Shown piece after piece: positions 34,746 to 44,662 of a stretch of 53,427 bases of DNA. This stretch comes from Flavobacteriales bacterium (lineage in GTDB: Bacteria > Bacteroidota > Bacteroidia > Flavobacteriales_E > Vicingaceae). Made by a program: the position numbers and the translations under genes. The stretch covers positions 74,451 to 127,877 of the forward strand of contig JABAZP010000009.1 in NCBI GenBank assembly GCA_018608405.1. Direction: 5' to 3'. The notes beneath the pieces were generated by a model. That model was given only the letters and a program-made list of their open reading frames with translations, made no database searches and had not been told where the DNA came from. Position 1 is the stretch's first letter. The number at the start of each line of letters is the position of its first letter.

Positions 34746-35561
34746 TTAGAAATTTATTCGAACCGCTTCTCCGGTTAGCAGCCCAGGCCTAAAGTTCTTT
34801 ATTTCTACGCCATTAACAGCAATACTAACAGTATTTGGTCCTGAACTCCCTTCGTTTAATGCAAATAACACCAAATCATTTGCTCCTGAATTTAACAGTG
34901 CAGTTGAAAATGAAAAATTAGTTCCGGCCTTCAATAGAGAGTGATTTTCAATAATCCATCTTCCATTTAAGTAAACGGAAACAATGTCTCCATCTTCTGC
35001 AGCATTATCCCATAGTCGAATAGTAAAAACGGATTGACTTCTAGGGATTCTTATTTCATTTTGATTGACTTCATACGAAGATGGTTCCACAACGGAACAA
35101 GAAGTATTCATTCTTATTTGCAAAGTATTGCTTTTCACTCCAAGTTCATTCTCCGTGTTAAAATCCAAAATCAAGTGATTTAGTTCTCTTGCTGCTGCCA
35201 CATCGTTAAAGCTGGCTTCAAAAATATATTGAACACGTTTGCCGCTCACCATTAAATTATTTCGTTCAATCTTGTTGAAGAATGATAATGGATTAATTTC
35301 TGCATTGTTGCTTTTGTAAAATACCGGCATGTTGTTTACTGCATTCAAACATTCTGAAGAGTTATTAAATGCAAACTCCACTTCAGCACGAATTTTTAAT
35401 GCACCATTGCAAGGGTCTTCTAGCAATTGATACCCCGGAGATTTGATTTTAAAACGCTTACATGCATCTTGCTCAACATCAATATCAAGTGACTTGTCAG
35501 TGCAAGCTGTTGCAAAAAGAATCAATACTAAAGAAAGAAAAAACAGTCTACTTCTTATCAT
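34746..35561 (-). CDS. Lipoprotein with C-terminal 'DGD' domain
   Basis: From the ATG at 35561 this is a 271-residue protein with a lipobox ending at C20 (LFATAC). Residues 22-165 have cysteine pairs (C34, C51, C71, C155) and no known domain. Residues 177-271 hold a domain with LWDNAAEDGDIVSVYLNGRW, then VLFALNEGSSGPNTVSIAV. The same domain ends the upstream gene. The start overlaps the end of that gene by 14 bases, so the two are translationally linked. Function unknown. Confidence 0.8.
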   Translation of the reverse strand: MIRSRLFFLSLVLILFATACTDKSLDIDVEQDACKRFKIKSPGYQLLEDPCNGALKIRAEVEFAFNNSSECLNAVNNMPVFYKSNNAEINPLSFFNKIERNNLMVSGKRVQYIFEASFNDVAAARELNHLILDFNTENELGVKSNTLQIRMNTSCSVVEPSSYEVNQNEIRIPRSQSVFTIRLWDNAAEDGDIVSVYLNGRWIIENHSLLKAGTNFSFSTALLNSGANDLVLFALNEGSSGPNTVSIAVNGVEIKNFRPGLLTGEAVRINF

Positions 35562-36774
35562 CCCTTTTCTTTTTATAATTGATTTGCAAGGTTCCACTTT
35601 CATTCATATTTGATTCCAAGATAATCCGATGCTTCTTTTCGCCATCAAATACATTTAACGCCGCTGTATTCGGCTTGTATTTACCCAAATTCAAGGCATG
35701 CAGTACAAAAGTATTAAGCCCTTCGCTGAGCTCAATCTGTATCTCATATTTTTCCTTTTTCAACTCGTAATTCTTTAGGATCCATTCTCCATTTAAGTTT
35801 AATGAAACACGATCTCCATCAACAGTTTGATGGTCCCAAATTTGAACTTTCACCTTAGAAAAGTGGACCTTTAAACGGTCTTTCACTACTAAATCCCTAT
35901 TTGCTATTGATACTAGTGGAGTTGTATCTAGTGTTGTATTGGGAACGTTCAGCGTATCAGGTTTGCTTTGTTGACTATCTTTTTTTACTTCATCTTTCTT
36001 CGAAACATCAATCGCAATTTCATTTAACTTCACTTTCTTAACCTTCTCTCTTTTAGCTAAATGAATCAACTTATAATCGAATCGGACGGTAAACGAAAAG
36101 GCATCTCCCATAAATGTTAATCGATCCATTTTTGTTTCTTGCGTTATATTATCAGTAATCGAATAGTTGCTTTCAAAAACCTGAGATTGACCTAAATTAT
36201 AACGCAACCCGATACTTAACAAATTACCTTCAAAGAATTTATACTGCAATCCTATTTCAGGAATGTACGAAATATTAGATTCGGCGTAAGTTGTTGTGTA
36301 CACCAAGGAGCGATTTATATTTTGACTTGTTACTTCAAAAGATTCTGATTTTGAAACCTCACCAGCCCTGTAAGTATTTTTAGAAGTAGCGAATTTGCCA
36401 TAGATGTAAGTGTCCGTTTTTCTAATTCTATAAAAGGCTGAAACCGCTGCGAAATAATTCCAGTGGTAATTGGTGTTGTTAATGTTAATTGAAAAGCCAT
36501 CTAATTCATCGGAAAATACAGCATCTTCCAATTTTATTCTGCTTCTCTGCTGACCTATTCCTCCTTCAAAAGAAAGAAAATCAAATAACCTATAACTTAG
36601 GTTTAACTGGGCTCCTAAGGTGGGTGAATAATTCTTTTTATTTAATAATCCACTTTCTAAATCAGTGCTCCCTAATGTTCCACCCAATACTTCAGCACCG
36701 ATGTATAAATCGTGTTGCGAATAAGAAATTTGATGAAACAAAAATAGCGAGATAAAGAATGAAATATATTTCAA
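35548..36774 (-). CDS. Outer-membrane beta-barrel-like protein with C-terminal 'DGD' domain
   Basis: The 408-residue protein starts at a TTG (no other methionine lies near the signal peptide, cleavage near SYSQ). Residues 22-240 alternate as in a small beta-barrel porin (GLRYNLGQSQVF, FSFTVRFDYKLI). A charged linker (240-300, rich in K, E, D, T) follows, then a C-terminal domain at 306-400 with QIWDHQTVDGDRVSLNLNGE and VLHALNLGKYKPNTAALNVF. This domain aligns clearly with the end of the next gene. The layout resembles an outer-membrane barrel carrying a surface or periplasmic module. Confidence 0.78.
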   Translation of the reverse strand: MKYISFFISLFLFHQISYSQHDLYIGAEVLGGTLGSTDLESGLLNKKNYSPTLGAQLNLSYRLFDFLSFEGGIGQQRSRIKLEDAVFSDELDGFSININNTNYHWNYFAAVSAFYRIRKTDTYIYGKFATSKNTYRAGEVSKSESFEVTSQNINRSLVYTTTYAESNISYIPEIGLQYKFFEGNLLSIGLRYNLGQSQVFESNYSITDNITQETKMDRLTFMGDAFSFTVRFDYKLIHLAKREKVKKVKLNEIAIDVSKKDEVKKDSQQSKPDTLNVPNTTLDTTPLVSIANRDLVVKDRLKVHFSKVKVQIWDHQTVDGDRVSLNLNGEWILKNYELKKEKYEIQIELSEGLNTFVLHALNLGKYKPNTAALNVFDGEKKHRIILESNMNESGTLQINYKKKRDDKK

Positions 36775-37102
36775 TTGATCGTGGAGTTGTTCTTATTGTT
36801 ACCCTGTAAAAGTGCTTATTTAAATTGTAATTAGAAAAGCAGAAGAATAATTAATGCGATGAGGTAGATTTTTTTGTATACTAACACAAAAGACTACCCA
36901 TAAACAAACACGAAGCCACATATTAAAACCAGAATATCAACCTACTAAATGAAAAAGCAACTGACCGCAAAATATAATGTCAGTTGACTAGAACATAATA
37001 CGAGCTATCAAACTACTTTTAACCTTCTTAGTACAATGATTTTTTTGATTGAAATCGGTAATCTTACACGAACAAAAAAAGTTGAAGCTTAAACAAGATA
37101 CT
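36775..37102. other. Intergenic region between the barrel gene and the methyltransferase
   Basis: This 328-base divergent intergenic region is AT-rich. It has an inverted repeat CAACTGAC (36958-36965) and GTCAGTTG (36979-36986) with a 13-base loop and no T run. I see no RNA gene or consensus promoter box. Confidence 0.4.
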
Positions 37103-37681
37103 ATGGAACCGGTCGCGAATTGGGAAGAACGATATAAAAATGAGGATACTGGATGGGATATTGGAATGGTAAGCACGCCTTTAAAGGAGTATTTCGACCA
37201 ATTAACAGACAAGACAATTAAAATATTGATTCCGGGTTGCGGAAATGGACATGAAGCATCTTATTTACATCGCCACGGATTTCGAAATGTATTTTTATTA
37301 GACCTTGCTCCCTCTCCACTCGACAATTTTAGTACTCAACACCCAGACTTTCCAAAAGATAACTTGATTAAAGAAAATTTCTTTGACCATGAAGGACAAT
37401 ATGACCTTATAGTAGAACAAACATTTTTTTGCGCAATTGATCCTTCACACCGTCAGGCATATGCTAAAAAAGGACATGAACTATTGCATCCCAAGGGTAA
37501 ACTAATGGGTCTCCTATGGTCTGTAGAACTAAATGATGCCCACCCTCCTTTTGGCGGTAGCAAAGAAGAATACCACAACTACTTTGATGAATATTTTAAT
37601 TTTGTTCATTTTGGTAATTCATTCAACTCAATTAAACCAAGGTCCGGAAGAGAATTGTTTTTATTGGCTGAAAAGAAATAG
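37103..37681 (+). CDS. SAM-dependent methyltransferase, thiopurine methyltransferase-like
   Basis: From the ATG at 37103 the protein has 192 residues and opens with WEERYKNEDTGWDIG, the mark of TPMT-like methyltransferases. The SAM-binding strand is ILIPGCGNGHEASYL, followed by FLLDLAPSPL and VEQTFFCAIDP. Relatives methylate thiols, selenide or halide ions; the substrate here is unknown. The 18 codons upstream of the chosen ATG do not match the family. Confidence 0.88.
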   Translation: MEPVANWEERYKNEDTGWDIGMVSTPLKEYFDQLTDKTIKILIPGCGNGHEASYLHRHGFRNVFLLDLAPSPLDNFSTQHPDFPKDNLIKENFFDHEGQYDLIVEQTFFCAIDPSHRQAYAKKGHELLHPKGKLMGLLWSVELNDAHPPFGGSKEEYHNYFDEYFNFVHFGNSFNSIKPRSGRELFLLAEKK

Positions 37682-37717
37682 CTGAAAGGCTTAACTTTAG
37701 ATTTTACAAATTACGCT

Positions 37718-38221
37718 ATGCAAAACAAGACTCAAATTCTGACCCATCAACAAATAGAGCAAAAAATAACTCGGATTGCCTTCCAAATTTATGAAGACAA
37801 TTACAAAGAAGAGAAGTTGATCATTGCAGGCATCGCAAATAATGGTTTCATATTTGCGCAATTACTTTCAGAGCAACTGAAATCAATATCGAATTTCGAA
37901 ATTGTATTGCAAGAATTAAAAATTGACAAGAAGAATCCAATCAGTAATGAAACAACTCTTGGATTAGAACCAAATGATTTTAAGAATCAAGTCATTATAG
38001 TAGTAGATGACGTATTAAATTCCGGAAAGACAATGATGTACGGATTGAAACACTTTCTTGTTGCTCCAGTTAAAAAACTATCAACAGCAGTTTTGGTCAA
38101 TAGAAGCTATAAACGTTTTCCTGTTCATGCGGATTACTTAGGAATGAATCTCGCTACTACCATGAAAGAGCGCATAGAAGTAACCTTTGAAAAGAAAAAT
38201 TATTCTGCCTTTCTAATTTGA
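37718..38221 (+). CDS. Phosphoribosyltransferase (PyrR-like)
   Basis: The 167-residue type I phosphoribosyltransferase carries the PRPP motif VIIVVDDVLNSGKTM (about residues 92-106). The ending VLVNRSYKRFPVHADYLGMN resembles PyrR. It may act in pyrimidine salvage or regulation, but no pyr genes or attenuator leader is visible nearby. The sensor kinase gene begins 17 bases later. Confidence 0.85.
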   Translation: MQNKTQILTHQQIEQKITRIAFQIYEDNYKEEKLIIAGIANNGFIFAQLLSEQLKSISNFEIVLQELKIDKKNPISNETTLGLEPNDFKNQVIIVVDDVLNSGKTMMYGLKHFLVAPVKKLSTAVLVNRSYKRFPVHADYLGMNLATTMKERIEVTFEKKNYSAFLI

Positions 38222-38238
38222 TTCTGTAAAATCAAATC

Positions 38239-41200
38239 ATGCAACAATTTAGATCCCTTTATGTACTTGGCATAGGACTTCTTTTTTTAGTGAGTTGCTA
38301 CATTTTACCGCCTTTTTTTCAGCTATCCAACACAAAAACAGTTGAAAAAATTGAAGAAATACTGCTTTCAATGCAAGACAACGCAGAAGCAGATTTAATT
38401 GAACTCAACACCAAACTCGAAAAGGGGGCGGAGTTTAACCCAAAATATAATTTCAATAAAAACGAGAAAACCTTTTTAGTCTATCAAAACGATAGCTTGT
38501 TTTTTTGGACAGATGATCATTCTGTATTTGATATAGCGGACTTACGTTCAAACAAAATCTGTATCAACTCTTCAAATGCAATATATTTAAAAACGAGCCT
38601 ACAAGCAGGAAACAAAGAGTTGTATTCCCTCACCCTTTTACAGCATAACTATCCTATTCGCAACAAGTCTCTTCAAAACAAATTCTCTAAAAAATTAGAC
38701 TTCCCGGCTATACGCTCATTCAGTTTAACCAATGGAGATGCAGAGGTGATTATCAATGGCTCACAACCTGACTTTTATGTCAATTTTGAAACACATGAAG
38801 CCTCTAATTCAGTTCTTGCATTTTTTATCTTTCTATTCTTAATTAGTTCCTACTTCATCTTCTTCATTTTTCCCTCTACATTAAAAAGCAACAAGCTTTG
38901 GACGTCTATTCTGGTGGCGATTGGAATTAGGCTATTGTTATTTTTTCAGCTGCCATCCATTTTTTATGAACTCCAGCTTTTTCAACCAAAGTTCTTTGCA
39001 ATAAATGAATCAATTCCAAGTCTGGGAGACCTATTTTTCCATGTGCTGCTCCTCTTTTACATCCTGTATCAACTGAGAGTTTCGCTGAGATTGTCAAAAA
39101 GTGTTTTTTTTAGTATTGTATTTACAATAGCGCCGAGTTTGTTGGGAATGGGCACCATAGTATTATTTCATGATAGTGTATATTCATCACAAATCAATTT
39201 TAATTTCAACAACCTTTTTAATTTAAACTACTTGAGCGTAATTGCTTTTGTTACTTTCTCATTGCTTATTTGCTGTAACTTAGTTTTAATTGACTTTGCC
39301 TTTGCCGTAGCGAAAAATACCTTCAACATTAAAAAACGTCGTTGGTTTATTGCTAGCTTTTTTTGCCTGGCGGTTTTACTTCCTGTGCTAGTAGATTCCG
39401 CAAAACTCGAACTGTATTGGCTAGTTCCAATTCTACTTTTATTTGCAATTAGAAGTGGTAAAGGAGCCTCAAAAAATATTTTTACAGTTCTATTGTTGCT
39501 AATCTACTCAAGCAGTGTTGTTTCATTTACTGTGAGTAAATCAATTGAAGAGCGCAAGCAACTACAACAAAAACACATCGCTGAAAAGCTAGCAGAAGAA
39601 AGAGATCCGGTAGCAGAGTACATGTTTAATGGAGTTCAACAAGAAATTTTAAAAGATTCTTACTTAAAAGACAACTCTAGTAATTATTGGAGCAATCAAG
39701 AAGAAATTGATCAATACTTGCGTGACAATTACTTTAACGGTTACTGGGAGAAGTATCAAATTAATTTTGTCGTCTGTGCTAAAGGAGACCCATTATTAGC
39801 TGATGGCCAAGAAACAGACTGTTGGAATTATTTCGACCGCAGGCTTCGACTAGAAGGAAGTAGGGTCAGTTCATCCAACTTGTTTCAGCTCAACAACTAT
39901 GCCGGCAGAATAGATTACATTGCAGAGATTCCAATTTCAAGAGATAGTGTTTTAACCAAGCTTATAATAGAGTTTAGTACCATTTACTTAAATGAAAATG
40001 AAGGCTACCCGGAACTATTAATCGATGAAAAAACGAAAGTAAGTTCATTAAGCCTTGATGATTATTCCTTTGCCGTTTATAGTGATAAGAAATTGGTCTA
40101 CAAAACCGGGGAGTACAATTTCTCTACGCAGTTAAAAATTAGTGAACTCGGGGAAAGAAGTTTTTATCAATATCCTTCTGAAGACCATCAGCACTTTGCC
40201 TACCAAAAAGACAAAGATGTTACCATTTTACTTAGTCGAAAGCGTTACAGTTTCTACGACTTTCTAACTTCATTGGCTTACATTTTAGTAATCACAAGTT
40301 GCTGCTTTTTACCGGCAATTATCAGCTTAAAGTACTTTCCTTTTTACGTAAAATTAAGTGTGCACGACTTCTCCACAAAGATTCAATTGTTCTTGATAGG
40401 GTCGATTTTAAGCTCTCTAATTTTCCTTGCCTGGGGAACAACTTTTTACATCAAAAAACAATACCAAGCGAAGAACGAAACCACCTTGCAAGAGAAACTG
40501 CGTTCTGTTAATCTTGAACTCGAATCAAAAATAGGTGCCGAAGAATTTTTAGCCGAAGAATTAACTGATTATGTGACTGCCTACTTAGTTAAATTCTCGA
40601 ATGTTTTTTACAGCGACATTAACCTTTATACAACTAGAGGGTCACTCTATGCCACCTCTCGTCCTGAATTATTCGATAAAGGAATTAAAAGTAAGCACAT
40701 GAATCCTCAGGCATTATTTGCATTACAAAATGAAAATAAGGCGCAATGGTCTCAAGAAGAGACTATTGGCGAGTTGAGTTATCTTTCAGCCTATATTCCT
40801 TTTAAAAATTTCGACAATGAAGTAATTGGCTATTTAAATTTACCTTACTTCGCCAAACAGGGAGCTTTAGAGAAGGAAATTTCTAACTTCTTGGTGTCTA
40901 CCCTAAATATTTATGTTGGAATATTTGCCTTAGCATTGCTTATTTCTGTGCTCCTGATTAACCAACTTTCTAGACCATTATTATTAATTCGTCAGCAAAT
41001 ATCTAAGCTTAAATTAGGGTCAAGCATTGAACTTATTGAATGGAGCAGCAAGGATGAAATTGGTGCACTTGTTCAAGAGTACAACCGCATTGCAATTGAA
41101 TTAAATGAAAGTGCCGAAGAGTTAGCTAAAAATGAGCGAGAAGTAGCTTGGCGTGAGATGGCAAAACAAGTAGCGCATGAAATAAAGAACCCGCTAACAC

Positions 41201-41802
41201 CCATGAAGTTGAGCATACAGCACCTTCAACGTTCGATAAATTTGAACAATGATGAATTGAAGGAACGTGTGGAAAGGACGACTACTACTCTAGTTGAGCA
41301 AATTGAAACACTGAGCAACATCGCAACTGCCTTCTCTTCTTTCGCTAAATTACCGAGCAAGGAGCTACAACCTTTGGATGTCCTTCCTATTTTAAAAAGT
41401 GCGGTGGATTTGTATGTACATTCTTTCTACATCACACTTGAAGTACCTGAAAGTTTAACTTCTGCGATAATTATGGGCGACAAAGATCAATTGCTTCGAG
41501 TTTTTAACAACGTGATTAAAAATGCTGTTCAAGCAACAGAAAAAACGATAAACCCCGCAATCATTGTCTCATTAGAAGAACAAGGAAATTCCTATTTTGT
41601 AAAGATCAATGACAATGGCACAGGAATAAGTGAAACACAATCTGAAAGAATCTTTGAGCCAAATTTCACTACTAAATCATCGGGTACTGGTTTAGGGTTA
41701 GCAATGTCAAAAAGCATTGTGAATCACATGAATGGTCAAATCATATTCACTTCTGAAGCAAATGTGGGCACAACTTTCAGTATTGAGCTTCCAAAAGCCT
41801 AA
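38239..41802 (+). CDS. Large membrane sensor histidine kinase (NtrY-like catalytic end)
   Basis: This 1187-residue protein has one N-terminal helix, an extracytoplasmic part to about residue 190, a cluster of about eight helices (190-435), a second soluble region (about 435-670), two helices (670-755), a third soluble region and a last helix (about 893-912). A HAMP domain and kinase core follow: the phospho-acceptor is H980 in AHEIKNPLTPM, then NVIKNAVQA, DNGTGIS and TGLGLAMSKSIV. The KNPLTPMKLSIQHLQRS box is NtrY-like. No response regulator gene lies beside it. Confidence 0.88.
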   Translation: MQQFRSLYVLGIGLLFLVSCYILPPFFQLSNTKTVEKIEEILLSMQDNAEADLIELNTKLEKGAEFNPKYNFNKNEKTFLVYQNDSLFFWTDDHSVFDIADLRSNKICINSSNAIYLKTSLQAGNKELYSLTLLQHNYPIRNKSLQNKFSKKLDFPAIRSFSLTNGDAEVIINGSQPDFYVNFETHEASNSVLAFFIFLFLISSYFIFFIFPSTLKSNKLWTSILVAIGIRLLLFFQLPSIFYELQLFQPKFFAINESIPSLGDLFFHVLLLFYILYQLRVSLRLSKSVFFSIVFTIAPSLLGMGTIVLFHDSVYSSQINFNFNNLFNLNYLSVIAFVTFSLLICCNLVLIDFAFAVAKNTFNIKKRRWFIASFFCLAVLLPVLVDSAKLELYWLVPILLLFAIRSGKGASKNIFTVLLLLIYSSSVVSFTVSKSIEERKQLQQKHIAEKLAEERDPVAEYMFNGVQQEILKDSYLKDNSSNYWSNQEEIDQYLRDNYFNGYWEKYQINFVVCAKGDPLLADGQETDCWNYFDRRLRLEGSRVSSSNLFQLNNYAGRIDYIAEIPISRDSVLTKLIIEFSTIYLNENEGYPELLIDEKTKVSSLSLDDYSFAVYSDKKLVYKTGEYNFSTQLKISELGERSFYQYPSEDHQHFAYQKDKDVTILLSRKRYSFYDFLTSLAYILVITSCCFLPAIISLKYFPFYVKLSVHDFSTKIQLFLIGSILSSLIFLAWGTTFYIKKQYQAKNETTLQEKLRSVNLELESKIGAEEFLAEELTDYVTAYLVKFSNVFYSDINLYTTRGSLYATSRPELFDKGIKSKHMNPQALFALQNENKAQWSQEETIGELSYLSAYIPFKNFDNEVIGYLNLPYFAKQGALEKEISNFLVSTLNIYVGIFALALLISVLLINQLSRPLLLIRQQISKLKLGSSIELIEWSSKDEIGALVQEYNRIAIELNESAEELAKNEREVAWREMAKQVAHEIKNPLTPMKLSIQHLQRSINLNNDELKERVERTTTTLVEQIETLSNIATAFSSFAKLPSKELQPLDVLPILKSAVDLYVHSFYITLEVPESLTSAIIMGDKDQLLRVFNNVIKNAVQATEKTINPAIIVSLEEQGNSYFVKINDNGTGISETQSERIFEPNFTTKSSGTGLGLAMSKSIVNHMNGQIIFTSEANVGTTFSIELPKA

Positions 41803-41839
41803 GAATTCAATTAAATTTGTGCACAACAATATTATATCT

Positions 41840-42616
41840 ATGTCTAATTTACTTATCGAACTTAAAGGAAGTACTCAAATAATAACCATTAATCGACCAG
41901 ATAAATTAAACGCGCTGAATAGGGCGACAATTAAAGAATTGAGCGAAGCAATTACTGCATCAGAGAATAACGATAAAGTTAAATCCATGATTATAACAGG
42001 ATCTGGAGAGAAGGCATTTGTTGCCGGTGCAGATATTTCAGAGTTCAATACTTTTTCAAAGGGTGAAGCTCATGATTTGGCAAAAAATGGACAAGACACG
42101 TTGTTTGATTTGGCAGAGAAATCTTCCAAACCCATAATAGCAGCAGTAAATGGATTTGCGTTAGGAGGAGGCCTTGAGTTAGCAATGAGCTGTCACATGC
42201 GAGTGGCTTCTAATAACGCTAGAATGGGCTTGCCTGAAGTTAGTTTGGGCGTAATCCCGGGTTATGGAGGGACTCAACGCTTAGCTCAATTGGCGGGCAA
42301 AGGAAAAGCCTTTGAACTGATTTTCACTGCTGGCATGATGAAAGCAGAAGAAGCCTTGCAGTGTGGTTTGGTAAATCACGTAGTTGAACAAAGTGAACTG
42401 CTTGACAAATGCCTAGAAATCTGTGAAAAAATGTCAAAAAACTCATCTGTTGCTATAGCTGCTGCAATAAGAGCGGTAAATAGTGGTTACCAAGATGGAG
42501 AGAATGGCTTTGTAACTGAAATAAACGAATTTGCGAAGTGCTTTGCAACTGGAGACTTTAAAGAAGGTACGAGTGCATTCTTAGAAAAACGAAAAGCAAA
42601 CTTTCCGAATAACTAA
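41840..42616 (+). CDS. Enoyl-CoA hydratase/isomerase family protein
   Basis: From the ATG at 41840 the protein has 258 residues; a longer reading from 41732 would overlap the kinase gene. Crotonase motifs include KAFVAGADISEF and NGFALGGGLELAMSC, and LPEVSLGVIPGYGGTQRLAQ contains the glutamates expected for hydratase activity. It is a typical enoyl-CoA hydratase or 3-hydroxybutyryl-CoA dehydratase and not close to the PaaG-like gene at 16.6 kb. A box TAAATTTG at 41812-41819 may be its promoter. Confidence 0.9.
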   Translation: MSNLLIELKGSTQIITINRPDKLNALNRATIKELSEAITASENNDKVKSMIITGSGEKAFVAGADISEFNTFSKGEAHDLAKNGQDTLFDLAEKSSKPIIAAVNGFALGGGLELAMSCHMRVASNNARMGLPEVSLGVIPGYGGTQRLAQLAGKGKAFELIFTAGMMKAEEALQCGLVNHVVEQSELLDKCLEICEKMSKNSSVAIAAAIRAVNSGYQDGENGFVTEINEFAKCFATGDFKEGTSAFLEKRKANFPNN

Positions 42617-42651
42617 AACCCACTTTTGGATCTACAAGCAAAACATTTCAT

Positions 42652-44139
42652 TTGAAGGCACTACAAAAATTAGCAGGGCAAACTGCAATTTATGGCCTAC
42701 CTAGTATTGTTGGGAGACTGCTGTATTACTTTCTAGTGCCGCTTCACACTTCAAAGTTTTTACCAAGTGAATACGGTGAAATTGTTGAGATGTATGCTTA
42801 CGTTTCATTCCTTGTCGTTTTGTTGACTTACGGAATGGAGACCGCATACTTTCGATTTCAAACAAAAAGTAAGGATTCCAAGAATAATGTATTTAGCACA
42901 GTGGTGCTTTCCTTGTTCGGAAGCACTACTCTGTTCATTTTTATGGCCACCTTTTTCTCACAAGAAGTGGCTGATTTTCTGAAGTATTCAGATAATCATG
43001 AATATGTTATTTGGTTTGCTTTTATCGTTGGACTTGATGCCATTTCATCCATTCCTTTAGCACGATTAAGAATTGAAAACAAAGCCATGCGTTTTGTTTC
43101 AGTAAATGTCTCCAACATTATTGTTAACGTCGGACTCAATTGGTTTTGGATTGGATACTGCATGACGGCGTTTGAAAATGGTGAATCTAACTTTTTGATT
43201 GATAATTTTTACTCCTCAGAGATTGGAATCGGTTATGTTTTTATTGCGAATTTATTTGCTAGCATCGTAAAATTCTTGATGCTAACTCCTGCTTTCTTTC
43301 GATCTAAATTAGTTTTTGACAAACACCTTCTAAAAGAACTGTTAATTTACAGCAATCCAATTTTAATTGCTTCGGTTGCCATTATTATTAATGAAACCTC
43401 TGATCGAATTTTATTAAAATGGCTTTTATTGGACCAAATGAGCCTATACGAAGTAAAACAACAAGTAGGAATTTATGGTGGAGTATATAAACTCTCCATT
43501 ATTATTTCCTTGTTCATTCAAGCCTTTCGCTACGCCGCGGAGCCATTTTTCTTTTCGAACGAAAAAGAAAAAGATGCAAAGGAGACGTATGCTTTGATCA
43601 TGAAATATTTTGTCATTGTCTGCTCAGTTATCTTTTTGGGCGTCATGTTGTACCTAGATCAATTAAAATATTTTGTAAACAATGAAGCCTATTGGAATGG
43701 TTTAAACATCGTACCTATTCTTTTATTTGCAAATATCTTCTTTGGAATTTTTTATAATTTGTCCATTTGGTACAAGTTGAATGAAAAAACGAAGTATGGC
43801 GCTTATATCGCTGTTATGGGAGCAGTGATTACAATTGTTTTGAACTTATTGTTAATTCCAAAAATAGGCTACACAGGATCTGCTTGGGCAACCCTTGCAT
43901 GTTACTTTAGCATGGCCGCAGTTTCATACGTACTTGGGCAAAAGCATTATAAAATCAATTACTCCTTGAAGTCAATATTCTTTTACTTGGGATTAGCCTT
44001 TGGGTTTTATTGGGTTTCTACACTTTTAAGTTTAGAAAGTGAATCCATTTTAAAATTTGGAGTTAACAGCTTGATTCTACTTCTATTTCTTTCTGTGGTT
44101 TTCGTTTTAGAAAAACCTAAAAAAGCCCTAATTTCGTAG
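42652..44139 (+). CDS. Polysaccharide/oligosaccharide flippase (Wzx/MATE-like)
   Basis: The 495-residue protein has 12-14 hydrophobic helices across its length and the N-terminal pattern [20 protein letters not shown] typical of Bacteroidota flippases. It probably moves lipid-linked glycans to the periplasmic side of the inner membrane. The start is a TTG at 42652, chosen because it matches the family N-terminus. It heads a cluster with dut, a sugar nucleotidyltransferase and three envelope proteins. Confidence 0.88.
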   Translation: MKALQKLAGQTAIYGLPSIVGRLLYYFLVPLHTSKFLPSEYGEIVEMYAYVSFLVVLLTYGMETAYFRFQTKSKDSKNNVFSTVVLSLFGSTTLFIFMATFFSQEVADFLKYSDNHEYVIWFAFIVGLDAISSIPLARLRIENKAMRFVSVNVSNIIVNVGLNWFWIGYCMTAFENGESNFLIDNFYSSEIGIGYVFIANLFASIVKFLMLTPAFFRSKLVFDKHLLKELLIYSNPILIASVAIIINETSDRILLKWLLLDQMSLYEVKQQVGIYGGVYKLSIIISLFIQAFRYAAEPFFFSNEKEKDAKETYALIMKYFVIVCSVIFLGVMLYLDQLKYFVNNEAYWNGLNIVPILLFANIFFGIFYNLSIWYKLNEKTKYGAYIAVMGAVITIVLNLLLIPKIGYTGSAWATLACYFSMAAVSYVLGQKHYKINYSLKSIFFYLGLAFGFYWVSTLLSLESESILKFGVNSLILLLFLSVVFVLEKPKKALIS

Positions 44140-44161
44140 GCTGCAAAGCAATTTTATCTAC

Positions 44162-44596
44162 ATGAAAATTAGAATTATGAACAATTCCCAACATGCTTTA
44201 CCAAGCTACGGCACCATTGCCTCTGCGGGAGTTGACTTACGAGCAAATATTGAAGCCCCAATTAGTGTCGGTTCACTTGAAAAAGTGGTTGTAACAACCG
44301 GACTTTTTATGGAAATACCCATTGGATATGAAGCACAGGTACGACCGAGAAGTGGATTAGCATTTAAACATGGGATTACGGTTCTCAATTCACCTGGAAC
44401 CATAGATGCCGACTATCGAGGAGAGATTAAAGTTATTTTAGTGAATTTGTCAAAAGAGACTTTTGTAATTGAAAATGGAGAACGAATTGCACAGATGGTA
44501 ATTGCAGCTCATGAACAAGCTGAATGGGTTGAAGTGGAAGAATTGAATGATACAGATCGTGGGGCCGGAGGTTTCGGCTCAACCGGTGTGAAATAA
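44162..44596 (+). CDS. dut: Deoxyuridine 5'-triphosphate nucleotidohydrolase
   Basis: Dut hydrolyses dUTP to dUMP and keeps uracil out of DNA. All five trimeric dUTPase motifs are present in 144 residues: [41 protein letters not shown] and [10 protein letters not shown]. It lies 22 bases after the flippase gene. Confidence 0.96.
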   Translation: MKIRIMNNSQHALPSYGTIASAGVDLRANIEAPISVGSLEKVVVTTGLFMEIPIGYEAQVRPRSGLAFKHGITVLNSPGTIDADYRGEIKVILVNLSKETFVIENGERIAQMVIAAHEQAEWVEVEELNDTDRGAGGFGSTGVK

Positions 44597-44662
44597 AGAA
44601 AAGTTGAACTTGCGCATTTAAAAACACAATAAGTTTTAATGCGGAAATGAAAAAGAAATAGA

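Noticed and set aside
36958..36986. Inverted repeat CAACTGAC...GTCAGTTG as a terminator
   Set aside because: The 13-base loop and absence of a T run make termination unlikely. It was noted only as a weak hairpin.
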